A DNA stretch of 64,000 bases from Physcomitrium patens (taxonomy: Eukaryota; Streptophyta; Bryopsida; Funariales; Funariaceae). Position numbers and translations under genes: made by a program. Position 1 is the first letter of the stretch; each line of letters begins with the position of its first letter. The DNA is taken from assembly GCF_000002425.4 (NCBI RefSeq), contig NC_037254.1, forward strand, positions 10,067,411-10,131,410, given 5' to 3'. This document shows positions 45,559-58,379 of the stretch, in pieces. The notes beneath the pieces were generated by a model. The model made no database searches. It was not told the origin of the DNA and saw nothing but the letters and a program-made list of their open reading frames with translations.

Positions 45559-46130
45559 AAAAGTCTCTTTTTTAATAAAGATTTTTTTATATTTTATATT
45601 TTTTGTAAAGCCTTAGCTTTTGAATATAACATAAGACAAAAAGATGTATAAGAAATATATCAATCAATTTATTTATTATGAGTCTAAATTTACCAATTTT
45701 ATATCTTGATTACATAGATATAATAAATATAAAATATAATTTTATTTAAAATAAAGATTTTAAAAAATAATAATCTAATTTTTGGTTTTTCTAAAAAAAA
45801 CTTCTTTGGATGGAATCTTTAGAATTTTTTAGGAACAATACTACTATGTAAGAAAAAAATGCATTCTACCTCATCTTTACTTCTTAAGATCTTTTAGCAT
45901 GATTTTCTTAAGTACAAAGCCAATCCACCAAGGTTTCTTAATTTCAATCTATCAAATGATTTAGAAAGTTTTAGCCTCTCATTTTTATCTCTTAAAAATA
46001 AAGACATTCTTAAGTACTTCAAACATAAGCTTTTGTGTATAATAAAAAATATACTTGAAATTTATATTCTTACTTAAGTAACTATATATTACATTCATTT
46101 TCTAATTCTAAAATATTATGTCACATAACT

Positions 46131-46132
<2 letters not shown>

Positions 46133-46165
<33 letters not shown>
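46133..46165 (+). repeat. TA microsatellite
   Basis: About 16 TA units. Confidence 0.9.
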
Positions 46166-46168
<3 letters not shown>

Positions 46169-46792
46169 AAAGAAAAATTGCCAAAAAGAACACATAATTA
46201 AGATTTCAAGACAATAAGCTTTGGAAACTATTTCCAAAATATTAAGTTCTATCACAATGTAAATTTATAAGATACAAAGAAATAAAGTACCTCAATTTTT
46301 AAGGTTTTCATGCATTATTTGAAATCGTGATTTTAAACATGTAAATGTATAAATTACAATAAGATGTACTTATATCCACTCAAAAAAATCCATCAATCTT
46401 TTAAAAGTATAAACACATTAATTTGGTCTATTTATGCAAATAAATATATATAAAGAATAGACCTATATCTAAAGATTTTATAAGAATTTAAAAAAACTAA
46501 AATTCTTATAATAATTATATAAAATATCATATGAAATATGATTATATACATATCTGAAATAACATATTTATTATAGTATCTTTCTTATGAAGAAAATATA
46601 TGGCTATTTTTGAAAAATAAATAAAATTACATATATTGCTTAATAATCCTAAATGCACTTTCTTGTAATATTGGAGCTCAAATTATATAAGCAAAAACTG
46701 TCATGCAATAAACACATTTGTATAAGTCAACATTATTAGTTACAAGATATACATCATTATTCAAAGGATGTTTGATTTATTAGATCCTAAGT

Positions 46793-46816
46793 TATATATA
46801 TATATATATATATATA
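46793..46816 (+). repeat. TA microsatellite
   Basis: About 12 TA units. Confidence 0.85.
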
Positions 46817-47605
46817 ATCTATAAATATATTTTATTTATTTTTTGGTATTTCTATCTATGCATGCATCTATGAAAATATGTATAAATTAGAATTTAGAGC
46901 TAATGGTATTAAGTTTTATGAAATACAACTTGGAAATGCATTAGTTATTTATTTATACAAGAGATTTATCTAAAGATTAATTTATTTTAATTATTATCTA
47001 AAAATAAGGTATTTTATTTTATTTTATTTAATAAGATTAATATTTTTAAGAATTCTAAATCCAAGTAATTTTGAAATCTAAATTCTAAATCTTACATCGT
47101 AAATTCTAATAATCCTAAAATAAACTTTGAAAATATTCCAAATAATTTCTAAAGAAATCTTTTGAAAGTATTTAACAATATTAAAGAAAATTTTAGAAAA
47201 CTTAATTTGTTATTAAGAAATTCTAAAAAATCTCTAAAAATCCTACATTATAAGCATCAATTTTAATGAGCTATATCTTCTGATTACTTTATTAAATATA
47301 TTTTATTTTTTTATAATTTTAAACATGTTAATTTTAGATATATTCATAAAATTTAATAATAATTTATATTATTCATTAAATAATATTTTAATATTTTTTC
47401 CTTTAATAAAGTCTAAATCTCTAACTTGACACCAAAAAAAAACTCCAATAGCAATATCTTAGAACTTAGCCATTAAATTTTAATAAAAAATTTATTCTCC
47501 TTTAATTTTATATATTTTATTAACATATTTAAAATTTTATCTATTTAACGTTTTTATCTTTTGATATTAAGAAATAAGTTGGTAACCTTAATTTGTTCTT
47601 TTTTA

Positions 47606-47607
<2 letters not shown>

Positions 47608-47651
<44 letters not shown>
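47608..47651 (+). repeat. AT microsatellite
   Basis: About 22 AT units, the longest in the window. Confidence 0.9.
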
Positions 47652-47653
<2 letters not shown>

Positions 47654-48239
47654 ATATGTATAGACCAATAACTTATGATCTAATTGTCAAAATTATACCA
47701 AATTAAAAAAATTAAGTTTCTTGCTTGTATGCAAGTACATATATTATGATTTAATAATAGATTAATTCTTAAATTTCTAAAATTCTAGTTGGAAATCATA
47801 TTAAACTTTATTACCTTTTTAATTGTAATATTACAAATTTTGTTTTTTCTTTCTTCACAAAAGAGCTCTACAACATCAAAATTCTAAAACTTTTACATTC
47901 TTATATAATTTTAAAAACTTATTTTTAACCTAAAGCTCTAAGCTTCAAAATAATCTTTCTTTGTTGTTGGTCTTTTGTTTTGTACTTTGGAGTATAAATT
48001 TTGACCTTGTATGACAAATGATCTTCTTTAATTATCAATTTAAATTATATTTTACTTATTGACTATATGCAATAACTTCTTTAGGTATTATTTGTGTGAT
48101 TGCAAATCTTGTATAATTAATATTAATTTGGCTTTTATTATGCTTGTTATTTTTTTTATTATTTTATGAAAGAAAAAAATGAATTCTATTATAAAAGAGC
48201 TTAAGTAAAAAATAGGTGAAATATAATAAAATAGCAAAA

Positions 48240-48918
48240 ATATTTAATATTATTGATATATATATATATTTTTTAAAAAAAGACTTCTATTTACTTTGTA
48301 TGACTATAAATAAGGGAAAAAAAGTAGATAAAAAAAATACATAATATAAGCATCTTAAAGAAATAGTTAAAAATATTTTGTAATAATAATTAACTTAAAA
48401 AATTATAGATTGATACATGAAGACGATCAATTATGAACTAAGGTCAAAATCAAATTTTAAGGTACAAAATCATGTATCTATGGCAAAGTTAGGATTTTCT
48501 TGTTGATCAAAGGGAGGTTAGAGCCAAGACTTCAAAGATTTTGTTGAATAATTAATGATAAGTAATTTGGATTAATTTTAAATTATTGAGGGCTCTTCAA
48601 AGTCACAAATATTTTAAATAATTTTGGCTTTTGAAAAATTAAAGAAAGTTTATATATTTAAAAAAATTGTGAATATTATAGCAAATGGATAAGTGGAATT
48701 TTGTGAGATTGTGAATTTTCTTATCTAGAATATAATCTAAAAATTTAAAATCAATCAAGTAATGAAATTAAAGAATAGAATTTTTATTGGATTGAAGTAT
48801 CTTATATTTGATTTTTAGGATTAATAATCTTAAATAATTTGCCAATTGGATTGAAGAATTATTTTGCATATAGATATCAAATTAAATTTGCAATAATTTT
48901 CTTGATTTTGAGATTAAA
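48240..48918 (+). repeat. Old family-A-like LTR fragment
   Basis: It aligns with 30540-31330 in the same orientation (ACTTCTATTTACTTTGTA, ACTAAGGTCAAAATCA blocks). It is cut at 48919 by a family-B LTR. Confidence 0.5.
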
Positions 48919-49318
48919 TATCATGGACATACATATTTATCTAAATAAGAAGTCCTAGATAAAAAATAAATGTAAATAGTTTTGATATTATCTTATGGTA
49001 TAGCTTCTTAGAAGCTTTACAAATGCATATTTGACTTTATACATGTTTTAAATTGATTGGTAGGTTAGGTACTTGGCTAACAAGTTAGCCATGTGTTACA
49101 TATGTAAAATAGCTTGTGGTACAAGCTAATGATATGGCATATATATATGAAACTTATCTTATTAATTAAGATACATATCTTACAAATTTGACATGTATTG
49201 GAGGTTCTTTAAGATGTTATATAGCTCCTAGTTGAATAGTATATATAGAGCCAAGAGTAAAGCCTTCTTCACTATTATTAACATCTTTTTAGTCTTCAGT
49301 CTTGTTTCATAACTTTTT
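48919..49318 (+). repeat. Truncated family-B LTR, plus orientation
   Basis: It starts TATCATGGACATAC (TG to TA) and matches the first ~400 nt of the B6 LTR, through the TATA region and the GAGTAAAGCCTTCTTCACT segment. It stops at 49318, where the B4 LTR begins in the opposite orientation, so two B LTRs face each other head to head. Confidence 0.8.
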
Positions 49319-49877
49319 GTCAAGGACATGAACTAAAAGATGATACATAAACCAATGAAATTCGTATCAAAGAAAGAGTAAAAAAATAAAAATAAAGAAG
49401 TATGTACATTAAAAAGAAACTAGAATGGCTTATTGCTAAAAGACAAAGAAACTGGAGACTCTTAAAATTAGACTAGAAGTAAGAAAGAAATTGACAAGAG
49501 TGAATAAGGCTTCATTCTTATCGCTATATATACTATCTAACTAGAGACTATATGGCAATGTTCTATAGGACCTCCAATATGTATTGACTTTGTAGGACAC
49601 ATGCCTTGACTTACAAGGTAAGTTTTTTTTACATGTAGACCACATAGTTAGCTTTGTTTTTAAGCTAACAACATATGTAGTACATGGCCAACTTATTGAC
49701 CACTTTTATAATCCAAAAAGTCAATTATAGACACCTATAAAGTCAAAGCAGTATCTATGAAGCTTTTAAGAAGCTTTTATAGAAGGTATTATAGAATTAA
49801 CTTAATTTTATTTATTTCTACTTACTTCTATCTATTTATATAGGTAATTACTAGCTTATATGTATATTTTCATGATA
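49319..49877 (-). repeat. B4 3' LTR
   Basis: It runs TGTCAAGGACATGA to TTTTCATGATA on the plus strand, 559 bp. Confidence 0.88.
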
Positions 49878-49915
49878 TTACCCCTCCTAGGGATGAGTTC
49901 CACAAGGAACAATCA

Positions 49916-50338
49916 TCATATGTTGAGAAAATCTATGATGCGATGAATTGTATTTATCACATGCTCAGATCTTTGTTCTCTTTGAAGATGGTTGATAGGG
50001 CCTTTCAACCATCAATAGTGTCCTATATCAGGGTAGGAAGACAACCCTGTTATTTTATCATTATTGACGCCTTCATAACTTCCTTCAAATAAAATATTTA
50101 GAACATCATCAGGAGTTATTCTTACTTCTAATAAAATTACCAAACATCCGGAGTCTCTTCCAAGGTTGTGATACCAAACACATTGTATCTCGCCATCTAT
50201 TCAAGGAAAAACATATCGTTCTTGAGGATCTTCATCTCGATTGCATTGTCTTGAAGATTGTGACAATTACAATGCCTTGTCTGATAGGTCAACAAATGAA
50301 GGTTCTTTAGTCAAATTTGCTAGTTGTTGGCTTTTCAT
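49916..50338 (-). pseudogene. B4 extra 3' ORF remnant (423 nt)
   Basis: From the ATG (50336-50338) to the terminal stop (49916-49918) it measures exactly 423 nt, as in B1 and B6, although it now carries internal stops. It retains the RGPINHL-type C-terminal block as a decayed match. Length conservation without indels is the main evidence that it derives from the same ORF. Confidence 0.65.
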
Positions 50339-50449
50339 CTCTTTAGCATCACAACTACAAAGAAGCTACAAACAAGGATTAAAAATAAAATATTATCTTA
50401 CTTAGTTCTTGTTTCTTTTATACAAAAGGTTTTCATGTTGATTTTGATA

Positions 50450-53400
50450 GATGTCATCAATGATAAGCATCCACCGCCTTTACTGCATTTGTAAGTTTCT
50501 TTATTGGTATCCATGTATGTTCATTAATATCATATCTGTGCCAATGGATAAGATATTTTAATTTATTTTGGCTCAGCCTTGAATTTATGACTTCTTCCAC
50601 TTCAAATTCTTGTTTGTAGTATCTACTTCTATAGGAGAAAGAAGATCTTGTCTTCTTCTTGGTATGTCCATTGTCTTGTATGATTGAAGAAGAGACATCT
50701 GAAATATTGGATGGATTTTCATTGACTCCGATATGTATAAATGATATGCAATTAGATTAATTTGTGCAGAAATAGGAAATGGTCCAAGCCTACAATAGTC
50801 CAACTTGTCACAAGGACAAGTGGTCTTGATATTGTGACAAAGTAACCATACCTTATTACATATATAGAATAGTCATTGTTCCTTGCGATAGACATCTACA
50901 TTGAGCTTTTGTTGTTCTTGAGCTTCTTTTAACTGTGCATTTATTGTTGCATGTAGCTTTGACAAATGATTTACCAAATCTTCCACCATAGGATTATCAG
51001 CTTTTAAAAGTCAAAAGTATCAAGTCGTGGATGATAATCATAATTAGCAATGAAAGGTGTTTGTTTTGTAGAAGAATGTATTGTGTTATTATAAGCAAAC
51101 TCTATCAATGGCAAAAGAATTATCCAATCATCTTATTGGTAGTTGATGGTACATCTTAAATATTTCTCCAAAACTTGATTAACATGCTCCATTTATTCAT
51201 TAGTTTGAGAATGGAATGTGGAAGATAGTTTTATATCTACTTTTAGAATCTTGAAAAGAGTCTGCCAAAATCTTGATACAAATTGAATTCCCCTATTAGA
51301 TATAATATCCTTGAATAATCCATAATAGCGATAGATGTTATCAAGAAAGAGTTTAGTTATTTCTTCATATGTGATAGATTTTGTATATGATACAAAATAT
51401 GCAATCTTAGTAAAACGATCTACTATCATGAATATAAAGTCATATGAACTTGAGATTAAAAGATCCATAATAAAATCTATAGAAACAGAAGACCATGGTT
51501 GTTTTGGAATAGGTAATAGTTGAAGAAGTTTGTAAGGTTGATGACGAGGAGTTTTTGATCTTGAATAAATGTCGCATGACTTAATAAAGTCTTTCACACC
51601 CTTTCACATTTGTGGCCACCAAAAACCTTTGGATATAAGATCCAAAGTCTTTTTGTATTAAAAATATCTTGCTGCTGGAAAGTCGTGACGTGCTTGAAGA
51701 ACATTTAATTGTGCTTCTCTTTTTGGAATATATAATCAACCTTCAAAATAGAGTAGGTTGTTTTTAAACTCAAACTTAGAAGTATCTTGGGACTTAGAAT
51801 AAGGATTCTTGATATTATGAATAAGAGGATCAAAAGACATACTTGATTGGATTTGTTTCACAAGGGTCGAATCAACAATCAATATTGATTTCATTACTCA
51901 AAGATAAAAATACTCTGGCTTCAAGAAAATCATTCTTTGTTGATCAAAAGATGCATCTCTTTCTTTTGATACGAGATACAAATGTCTAGAAAGGGCTTCT
52001 GACTAAACTTGTTTTTTTTTTTGGATCAATATGTGATCTTAAAATCAAAACTTGATAAAGACATGCTGCAATGCGCTTGGTGACGATTTAAAATATGTAC
52101 TGACATGAAATATTTGAGATTCTTATGATTTATATATACGGTGAATGGATTAGAAGCGCTTTTTAGATGATGATACCATTCTTAAAATGAATCCACGATT
52201 GCAAGAAGTTCTTTATCATGGATTTCATAGTTAATCTCGGCTATTGAAAAAAAAAATTGAATGAAAAGCTACTAGGTGAAGTTTATCATTTGTTCCCATT
52301 TGTAATAATATGACACCCAAAGCAAAGTTTGATGTATTTTTTTCCATAAAAAATGCCTTAAAAAAGTTGAAGCGATATAAGATTGGTGCTAAAATAAAGG
52401 TTGACTTCAAAGTTTCAAAAGATACTTTAGTTTCTTTATTTCATTTAAGTTTGTCTTTGCAAGTCAAACATATAAGTGGAGTTGTAATTCAAGAGAAGTC
52501 TTTGATGAAGATGCAATAATAGTTGGCAAAGCCCAAAAAGCATTGGAAAACTTTTATAATTTTTAGAATCTTCCAATTCAAAATTGTTTGAACTTTCTTA
52601 GGATCCATCATAAGTCCATCATTTAAAATGATGTATCCTAAGAAGTTGATTTGAATAATGTGGAATATACACTTTTCTATCTTGGCATAGAATCTCGTAT
52701 CTTTTAATTTTTGTAACACACAACAAACATAAAGTTCATGTTCATCTGTGTTTTTAAAATAAATCAAGATGTTGTCCACATGACAAATAATAAAATCATC
52801 TAAAAAATCTTAAAAGACATCATTTATTAGATGTTAAAAAGTTGCAGGTGTATTTCTAAGTCCAAAAGGCATGACATTGTATTCAAAATATCCATACTTA
52901 GTTCAAAATGTAGTCTTCTTTTCATCTCCTTCTTTAATATGTACTAGATTGTATGCTCTCCATAGATCTATTTTTGTATAGATCTTAGCTTAATTCAATT
53001 GATTGAGAAGTCTGAATATCGAAGGTAGAGGAAACCTATTCTTGATGATGATCTTATTGAATCCTTAATAATCAATACACATCTGCAATGATCTATCTTT
53101 CTTCTTCACAAATAAGATTGGAGCTCCTGTTGGCGATTTGGAATGGCATATGAAGTTTTTGGCCTAATTCTCTTCAAAATATTCCTTGAATTCAATCAAT
53201 TCATTTTGTGATAAACTATAGATTGGTCCAAATGGCAGTTGCTCCTTCTTGAAGATCAATTAAGCAGTCATAGGGGTGATGTTCTGGAAGAGTATCTACA
53301 TTCTTCTTCTCAAATACATTTAGAAATTTTTGATATTGGTTGAGAATGCCTCTTGAAGTCTTTGCATCATTAGAAACATTTGTGGCATAAATGATAAGAA

Positions 53401-53930
53401 GTGATTCTTCTTTTGTAACATGCAAAAAAGCTATTGCACCTACAAACATAGGTTTAATTGTACTAGACTTATGACTTTCTATTGGATTAATTTCACTCTT
53501 AATTATACTTTTAGAGAAGTCAAAGATACGAGAAATCTAATCTATACAAAGATTGTACTTTTTTAACTATGATAAATCTAAAATGAATGGATTAGAAGAA
53601 GATCTAATTATATTAAAGATTATGCAACTACTATGACCATTTATTGCTACATCTATAGGAAGTATTTCATGAGTAACATCTCCAAAAGACAATAGATGAT
53701 CATCTAAGACTTCTACATGAACATGTTTGATTTTTTGTATTAACGATATTTTATGACTTTTAACAAATTTTATGTCTAAGTAACAAGCTGAGGCTTTTGA
53801 ATCTATCAAGGTGGAGGCTTTATAATTATTAGATCCTAAACATACATCTATTATAAAAAAAAGAGAGGGTTTTGAAAAGAGGATAGGACCTTCATTAGAA
53901 ATTATATAAGATTTTAGCCGCACGGTCTCT
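50450..53930 (-). pseudogene. B4 pol remnant
   Basis: The chromodomain (about 50460-50620) and GPF/Y region (50585-50803: RLGPFPISAQINLIAYHL) come first from the left. INT (51193-51597: SIDFIMDLLISSSYDFIFMI, SNRGIQFVSRFW with D to N in the catalytic DRG) and RNase H (about 51980-52350) follow. Next are RT (52489-53200, IDNILIYFK-like active site mutated) and PR (53567-53923: LIDSKASACYLD with DSG to DSK). Many stops and small indels are present. Loss of catalytic residues confirms it is dead. Confidence 0.85.
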
Positions 53931-53999
53931 ATTGTAGCTAAACAAATTTATTTTCTGACACATTGTCTTCTCTGACAGATGTACTCATCATTTTGTGAT

Positions 54000-54940
54000 T
54001 TTGTTGCTTCTTTGGATAATATTGAGCAATATATTTAGCTTTTCTAGAATATAAGTATAATCCTTCTCAACGGCAATTAGTCTTTTCTTGTTCGGTAAGA
54101 GGTTTAAAACATACCACATCAATTTGCATATCTTCTACTTTTGAATGTATGTGTTAAAGAGATGTTGGTGTTGCCACCAAATTGTAGTAACGTTGAGGCC
54201 CATTTGTATGAATCTCAGATCAAAATTTAAAAATTTGATTGTTAAATTTCACAACAAAGTCAATTATTTGACTCAATCTTTGAGGGTTAGGTAATTTAAG
54301 CATAAATTTCTTTACTTTGTATTATAATCTATAGAGAAATTGGCTAATAAGTGCAACATCATCCCACTTGATATCAATTATAAGTTGTCAAAATTGTGAA
54401 GTATATAATGTTACAGATCGATTGCTTTGCTGCAAAATACAAATCTTGTTGGTTGCAATAAGAGTTGCATCATGTTCTCCATACATGGACTGAAATTCTC
54501 CCAAAAATGCCTCCAGATTATCTTATATTAGATCTCATCATTCAAAAAAAGATAAAAACCATGATAGTGATGAACCTGAAAGAAGTATATCAATGAATCT
54601 AACTTGTGATCTTAGAGTTGGATAGCTTTGAGGTTGAAGTTCAATCACAAATTTTACTTTATTGATAAATTCTCAAAATTTGGATCTTGTACCATCAAAC
54701 TTCTCAAGCAAAGCAACTCTTGATTTTCTAATACTTGAAGGATGTTCTACCATAAGTGGAGGAACATGTTTTGGTGCAGATGTTGAAGCTGCTCTAATCA
54801 TCTCTATATCCTCACTTTCTGCCATTCTTATTGATCCTTGTGGTAGTAAGCTAAGTTGATGCATCATAAGTATCAACTCTCTCAATTTTTCTTGCATTTA
54901 AGCCATTGCATTCTTCATTTCAACAAGTTCTACCATAATA
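54000..54940 (-). pseudogene. B4 gag remnant
   Basis: It aligns with B1 gag. 54673-54897 is open (MQEKLRELILMMHQLSLLPQ, VALLEKFDGTRSKF). The initiator ATG is at about 54935-54937. The zinc-knuckle region (about 54040-54080) has mutated Cys codons. Confidence 0.8.
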
Positions 54941-55014
54941 ACACTCAAAAAAATATCTAATACGACTGAAGACAAATAAAAGAAAGAACTTGAGGATAAA
55001 GGAAATATTAAGAA

Positions 55015-55122
55015 CAATATCAGTTTTAAAGAAGGTAATCTGCTACTTCTAATATGCTTATATTTCATCATGAAAAAAGGGTAATCGACTCTTAATCAAG
55101 ACAAAATAAATCTTTGATATTG
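55015..55122 (-). promoter_or_regulatory. B4 leader three-arm fold, decayed
   Basis: The outer arms are CAATATCAG (55015-55023) and TTGATATTG (55114-55122). The inner GGTAATC motifs persist (GGTAATCTGC, GGTAATCGAC). Confidence 0.6.
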
Positions 55123-55129
55123 TAAGTAT

Positions 55130-55140
55130 ATTCTTGTCAA
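55130..55140 (-). promoter_or_regulatory. B4 candidate self-priming PBS
   Basis: Plus-strand ATTCTTGTCAA ends 2 nt before the LTR. It is one transition away from the B1 site. Confidence 0.55.
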
Positions 55141-55142
55141 TT

Positions 55143-55695
55143 TGTCAAGGACATGAACTAAAAAATGATGCATAAATCAATGAAATTCGTGTCAAAGAAA
55201 GAATATCAAAATAGAAATAAAGAAGTATATATATTAAAAAGAAACTAGAATGGCTTATTGCCAAAAGACAAGGAAACTTGAGACTCTTGAAACTAGACTA
55301 GAAGTAAGAAAAGAGTCAACAAGAGTGAAGAGGGCTTTATTCTTGTCTCTATATATACTATCTAACTAGGGACTACATGGTAATGTTCTATAGGACTTCC
55401 AATATGTGTTGATTTTGTAAGACACATGTCTTGACTTACAAGGCAAGTTTTTCTATATGTGGGCTACATAGTTAGCTTGATCTTCAAGCTAAGAATATGT
55501 GTGACACATGGCCAACTTGTTGATCAATTTTCTAACCTACCAATCAACTACAAATACATGTAAAGTTAAGCAATGTCTACAAAGCTTCTAGAAAGCTTTT
55601 TTAAAAGGTCTTATAAAATTAATCTACTTTTATCTACATTTATCTATTTCTATATAATCATATAAGTATTTACTAGAATATCTATGTATGTGACA
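55143..55695 (-). repeat. B4 5' LTR, also the 3' LTR of B5
   Basis: It runs TGTCAAGGACATGA to GTATGTGACA, 553 bp. The left side is a B leader and the right side a B polypurine tract and extra ORF, so one LTR serves two element bodies. Confidence 0.88.
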
Positions 55696-57691
55696 TTATC
55701 CTTCTTTCTAAAGATGAGTTCTTCAAGGAGAAATCTTTATATGTTGAAAAGGTCCAAGATACAACAAATTATATTTGTTACATATTTCGATATTTTCTCT
55801 CTTCAAAGATGGTTGATAGGCCCTCTTAGCCATCAATAATATCACATATGAGGGTGAAAAGATCACCCTATTATTTGGTTGTTGTTGAGGCCTTCATAAC
55901 TTCTTTCAAATAAAACATTTGGAACATTGTCAAGAATTGTTCCTACCTCTAATAAATCACGAAACATTGGGAGTCTCTTGTAAAGTCCTGATACCAAAAA
56001 TATTGTCATATTATGTATTGTCTGGCTTAGAAATGCATCAGGCACCTAACTATAGAAGATGAGGTTGTGTTTCACAAACATCCAAGAAATCTTAATAGGT
56101 TTCATCTATACGAGAAGAATATAATCTAAATACCAATTCAAAATTACTAAAGAACACTCTTTTTAGTAGCCTCATTTACACACAAACCTCAATTATCTTG
56201 TTACTTTTATATTTAAGCAATTTAGATTTTTTTTATATGCCCCAATTGTAATCAATGAGCTTTGACAAGCTGTAGCTTCTAATTTGACCATCCACTTGAT
56301 GTGAAATTTTGTATGAAATTGTCATTGTAAGTCTTCTATATACTCAAGAATTTTCAGCCCAATCCAACTTATAGCTTGTGAAAAAACCTCCAAAAATTGC
56401 ACTAATAGCACTTGACTGCCAACTTGAATGGTGAAGCAAAACTTCCAGCAATGATTTCTCCTTCTTTAACTATTAACTATGACTCAAAATTGGTTTGCAC
56501 CTTGATCTTCAAGTCTTTCAATATCATGCCAAATTTCACCTTGATCCAATTAGTAGATCTCCAAATATCATAGAAATCCTATCCAAGTGTAAACTACCAA
56601 CTTTTGATATGTACTTGTATCAAAATCTATATATCTCTTAATTGCACCATTGGATTGCCACAAAGTTTTACATATACTTAGAACACCTAACTATCCAAGT
56701 ATTTTCAAAATTTTAACTATAGATATAATGCCAATTTTATAAACTAGCCAAGCGTGCTAGCCCTAATTTCATTGTATAAATTCCAAATTGCCAATACAAA
56801 CCTTGACTTCCAACAACAATTTCTAATTCTCCTCAAATCCTACCAAAACTAGCCTTACATCTTTGAAACAAGTTCTAACCTAGCTCTCAAATCCTAACCT
56901 TTTATCTTTGAATAAAATCCTATTTTTTCCTAAACAGTCATTTTAGTAGCTAAAGGTCTGATTTCGACCTTGTTTCACAAATAGTCGACCCCCGATATCA
57001 ATTTAATCTATCCTAAGGATTTTTTAGTCCAATCCTATCTTTAACTTAATCTTAGTATCAACTATTCTAATTATTTGTCTCTTTTAATCTGATTTTATCA
57101 ACTTGTGGCATTTTTAAAGCAATAAAAGAGTTTCTATATCATAAACGGTAAAATTACTTATTAAATTTTATCTATTTGCTATTAAGATAAGAAAATAGGT
57201 CAAGAGGCTTTCATAAAAGTCTTATTAAAATATGTTGAATTCTTATTGAACTAATATAATAAAATATTAATTAAAAAATTATTTTTAGTCATATTTTCAA
57301 TATGTAAACATGTGACAATATGACAATGTTGTATCTTGGCATTGATATGAGAAAGGACATGTTATTTTTGAAGGTCTTTATTTTGATTTCATCATCTTGA
57401 AGGTGGTAACAATCGCAATGTCTCATCTAATAAGTCTGCAAAGAAAAGTTCTTGAGTTAAATCTGTTGATTGTTGGTTCTCCATCTCTTTAGCATCACAA
57501 ATATATAGAAGCTACAAAGAAAGATAAAAGATAGAATGTTATCTTCTTTTGATCTTGTTTCTTTTATAGTAAATATTTTCTATTCTTTATCTTAGTTTTA
57601 ATGGATGTTATTAATGAAAGGTTTCAATTATCTTTGCTATATTTACAAGATTCTTTGATGGCTTCCATTTGCATTCACTAATATCATATCC
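55696..57691 (-). mobile_element. B5: partial family-B body, twice interrupted
   Basis: It has the polypurine tract and extra ORF (about 55737-56003, continuing 57330-57484) split by a solo family-A LTR (56004-57325). The first part of the chromodomain region (to 57691) follows, and B6 then interrupts it. The rest of B5 lies beyond the window, past B6. It shares the LTR 55143-55695 with B4. Confidence 0.8.
56004..57325 (-). repeat. Solo family-A LTR (1322 bp) in B5
   Basis: It starts TGTCATATTATGTA and ends CAATATGACA on the plus strand. The first 100 nt align with the A1/A2 LTRs (GGCTTAGAAATGCATCAGGC against CTCAAGAACGCACCAGGC). The rest aligns in reverse with the A3 LTR. The flanks are ATAT (56000-56003) and ATGT (57326-57329), consistent with a 4-bp duplication and one transition. 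No internal sequence remains, so it arose by LTR-LTR recombination. Confidence 0.82.
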
Positions 57692-58251
57692 TGTCATGGA
57701 CATACTCATATAAGCCAGTAATTACATATACAAATAGGTGGAAGTAGGTAAAAGTAGATAAAAGTAAGTTAATTCTATAGTATTTAATATGGAAGCATCC
57801 TAAAAGCTTCATAGACACTGCTTTGACTTCATAGGTGTCTTTAATTGACTTTTTGGATTAAAAACGTAGTCAACAAGTTGGGCATGTGCCACACATGTTG
57901 TTAGCTTGAAGATCAAGTTAACTATGTGGCCCACATGTAGAAAAACTTGTCTTGTAAGTCAAGGCATGTGTCCTACAAAGTCAACACAAATTGGAGGTAC
58001 TATAGAACATCGCGACATAGTTCGTAGTTGGATAGTATATATAGAGACAAGAGTGAAGCCTTCTTCACTCTTGTCAACTCCTTTCTTGTTTCTAGTCTAG
58101 TTTCAAGGGTTTTTAATTTTCTTGTCTTTTGGCAATAGCCATTCTAGTTTTTCTTTCAATATACATACTTGTTTATTTATATTTTGTTACTTTTTTTCAA
58201 GTGAAGGCTCACTTGTTTGAATTTCTTTTTATCGAGTTCTTGTCCTTGATA
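57692..58251 (+). repeat. B6 5' LTR (560 bp)
   Basis: It runs TGTCATGGACAT to GTCCTTGATA. TATATATAG at 58036-58044 is followed by the GACAAGAGTGAAG / CTTCACTCTTGTC hairpin, and ACTCTTGTCAA (58067-58077) starts 31 nt downstream. Confidence 0.93.
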
Positions 58252-58253
58252 GA

Positions 58254-58264
58254 TTGATAAGAAT
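58254..58264 (+). promoter_or_regulatory. B6 candidate self-priming PBS
   Basis: TTGATAAGAAT starts 2 nt after the LTR. It is two transitions from TTGACAAGAGT of B1. Confidence 0.55.
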
Positions 58265-58271
58265 ACACCTA

Positions 58272-58379
58272 CAATATTAGACCTTTGTCTAATCTTGATT
58301 AAGAGAGGGTTACCCCTTTTTCTTGATAAGATATAAGCATATTAGAAGTTGCAGATTACCTTCTTCTAAACTGATATTG
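58272..58379 (+). promoter_or_regulatory. B6 leader three-arm fold
   Basis: The outer stem is CAATATTAG (58272-58280) / CTGATATTG (58371-58379), where the one change still allows a G-U pair. The inner hairpin is TTAGAAG (58342-58348) / CTTCTAA (58363-58369), with GCAGATTACC in the loop. The second hairpin holds GGGTTACCCC. Confidence 0.65.

Larger units (their letters stand above)
44801..48239. other. Long AT-rich intergenic stretch with microsatellites
   Basis: I see no gene or recognisable element over about 3.4 kb. It holds an unusual density of simple repeats, listed separately. Short phrases such as AAATCTTTAGAATTTTTTAGGAA recall decayed repeats, but nothing aligns with families A-C. 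Confidence 0.55.
49319..55695 (-). mobile_element. B4: decayed family-B element with two LTRs
   Basis: LTRs are at 49319-49877 and 55143-55695. Between them, on the minus strand, lie leader, gag (about 54000-54940), pol (about 50450-53930) and extra ORF (49916-50338). The flanks CTTTT and TTATC do not match. The right LTR is directly followed by another B element's polypurine tract, so it is shared with B5. Decay is intermediate, with open stretches such as 51193-51597 (INT) and 53567-53923 (PR). Confidence 0.88.
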
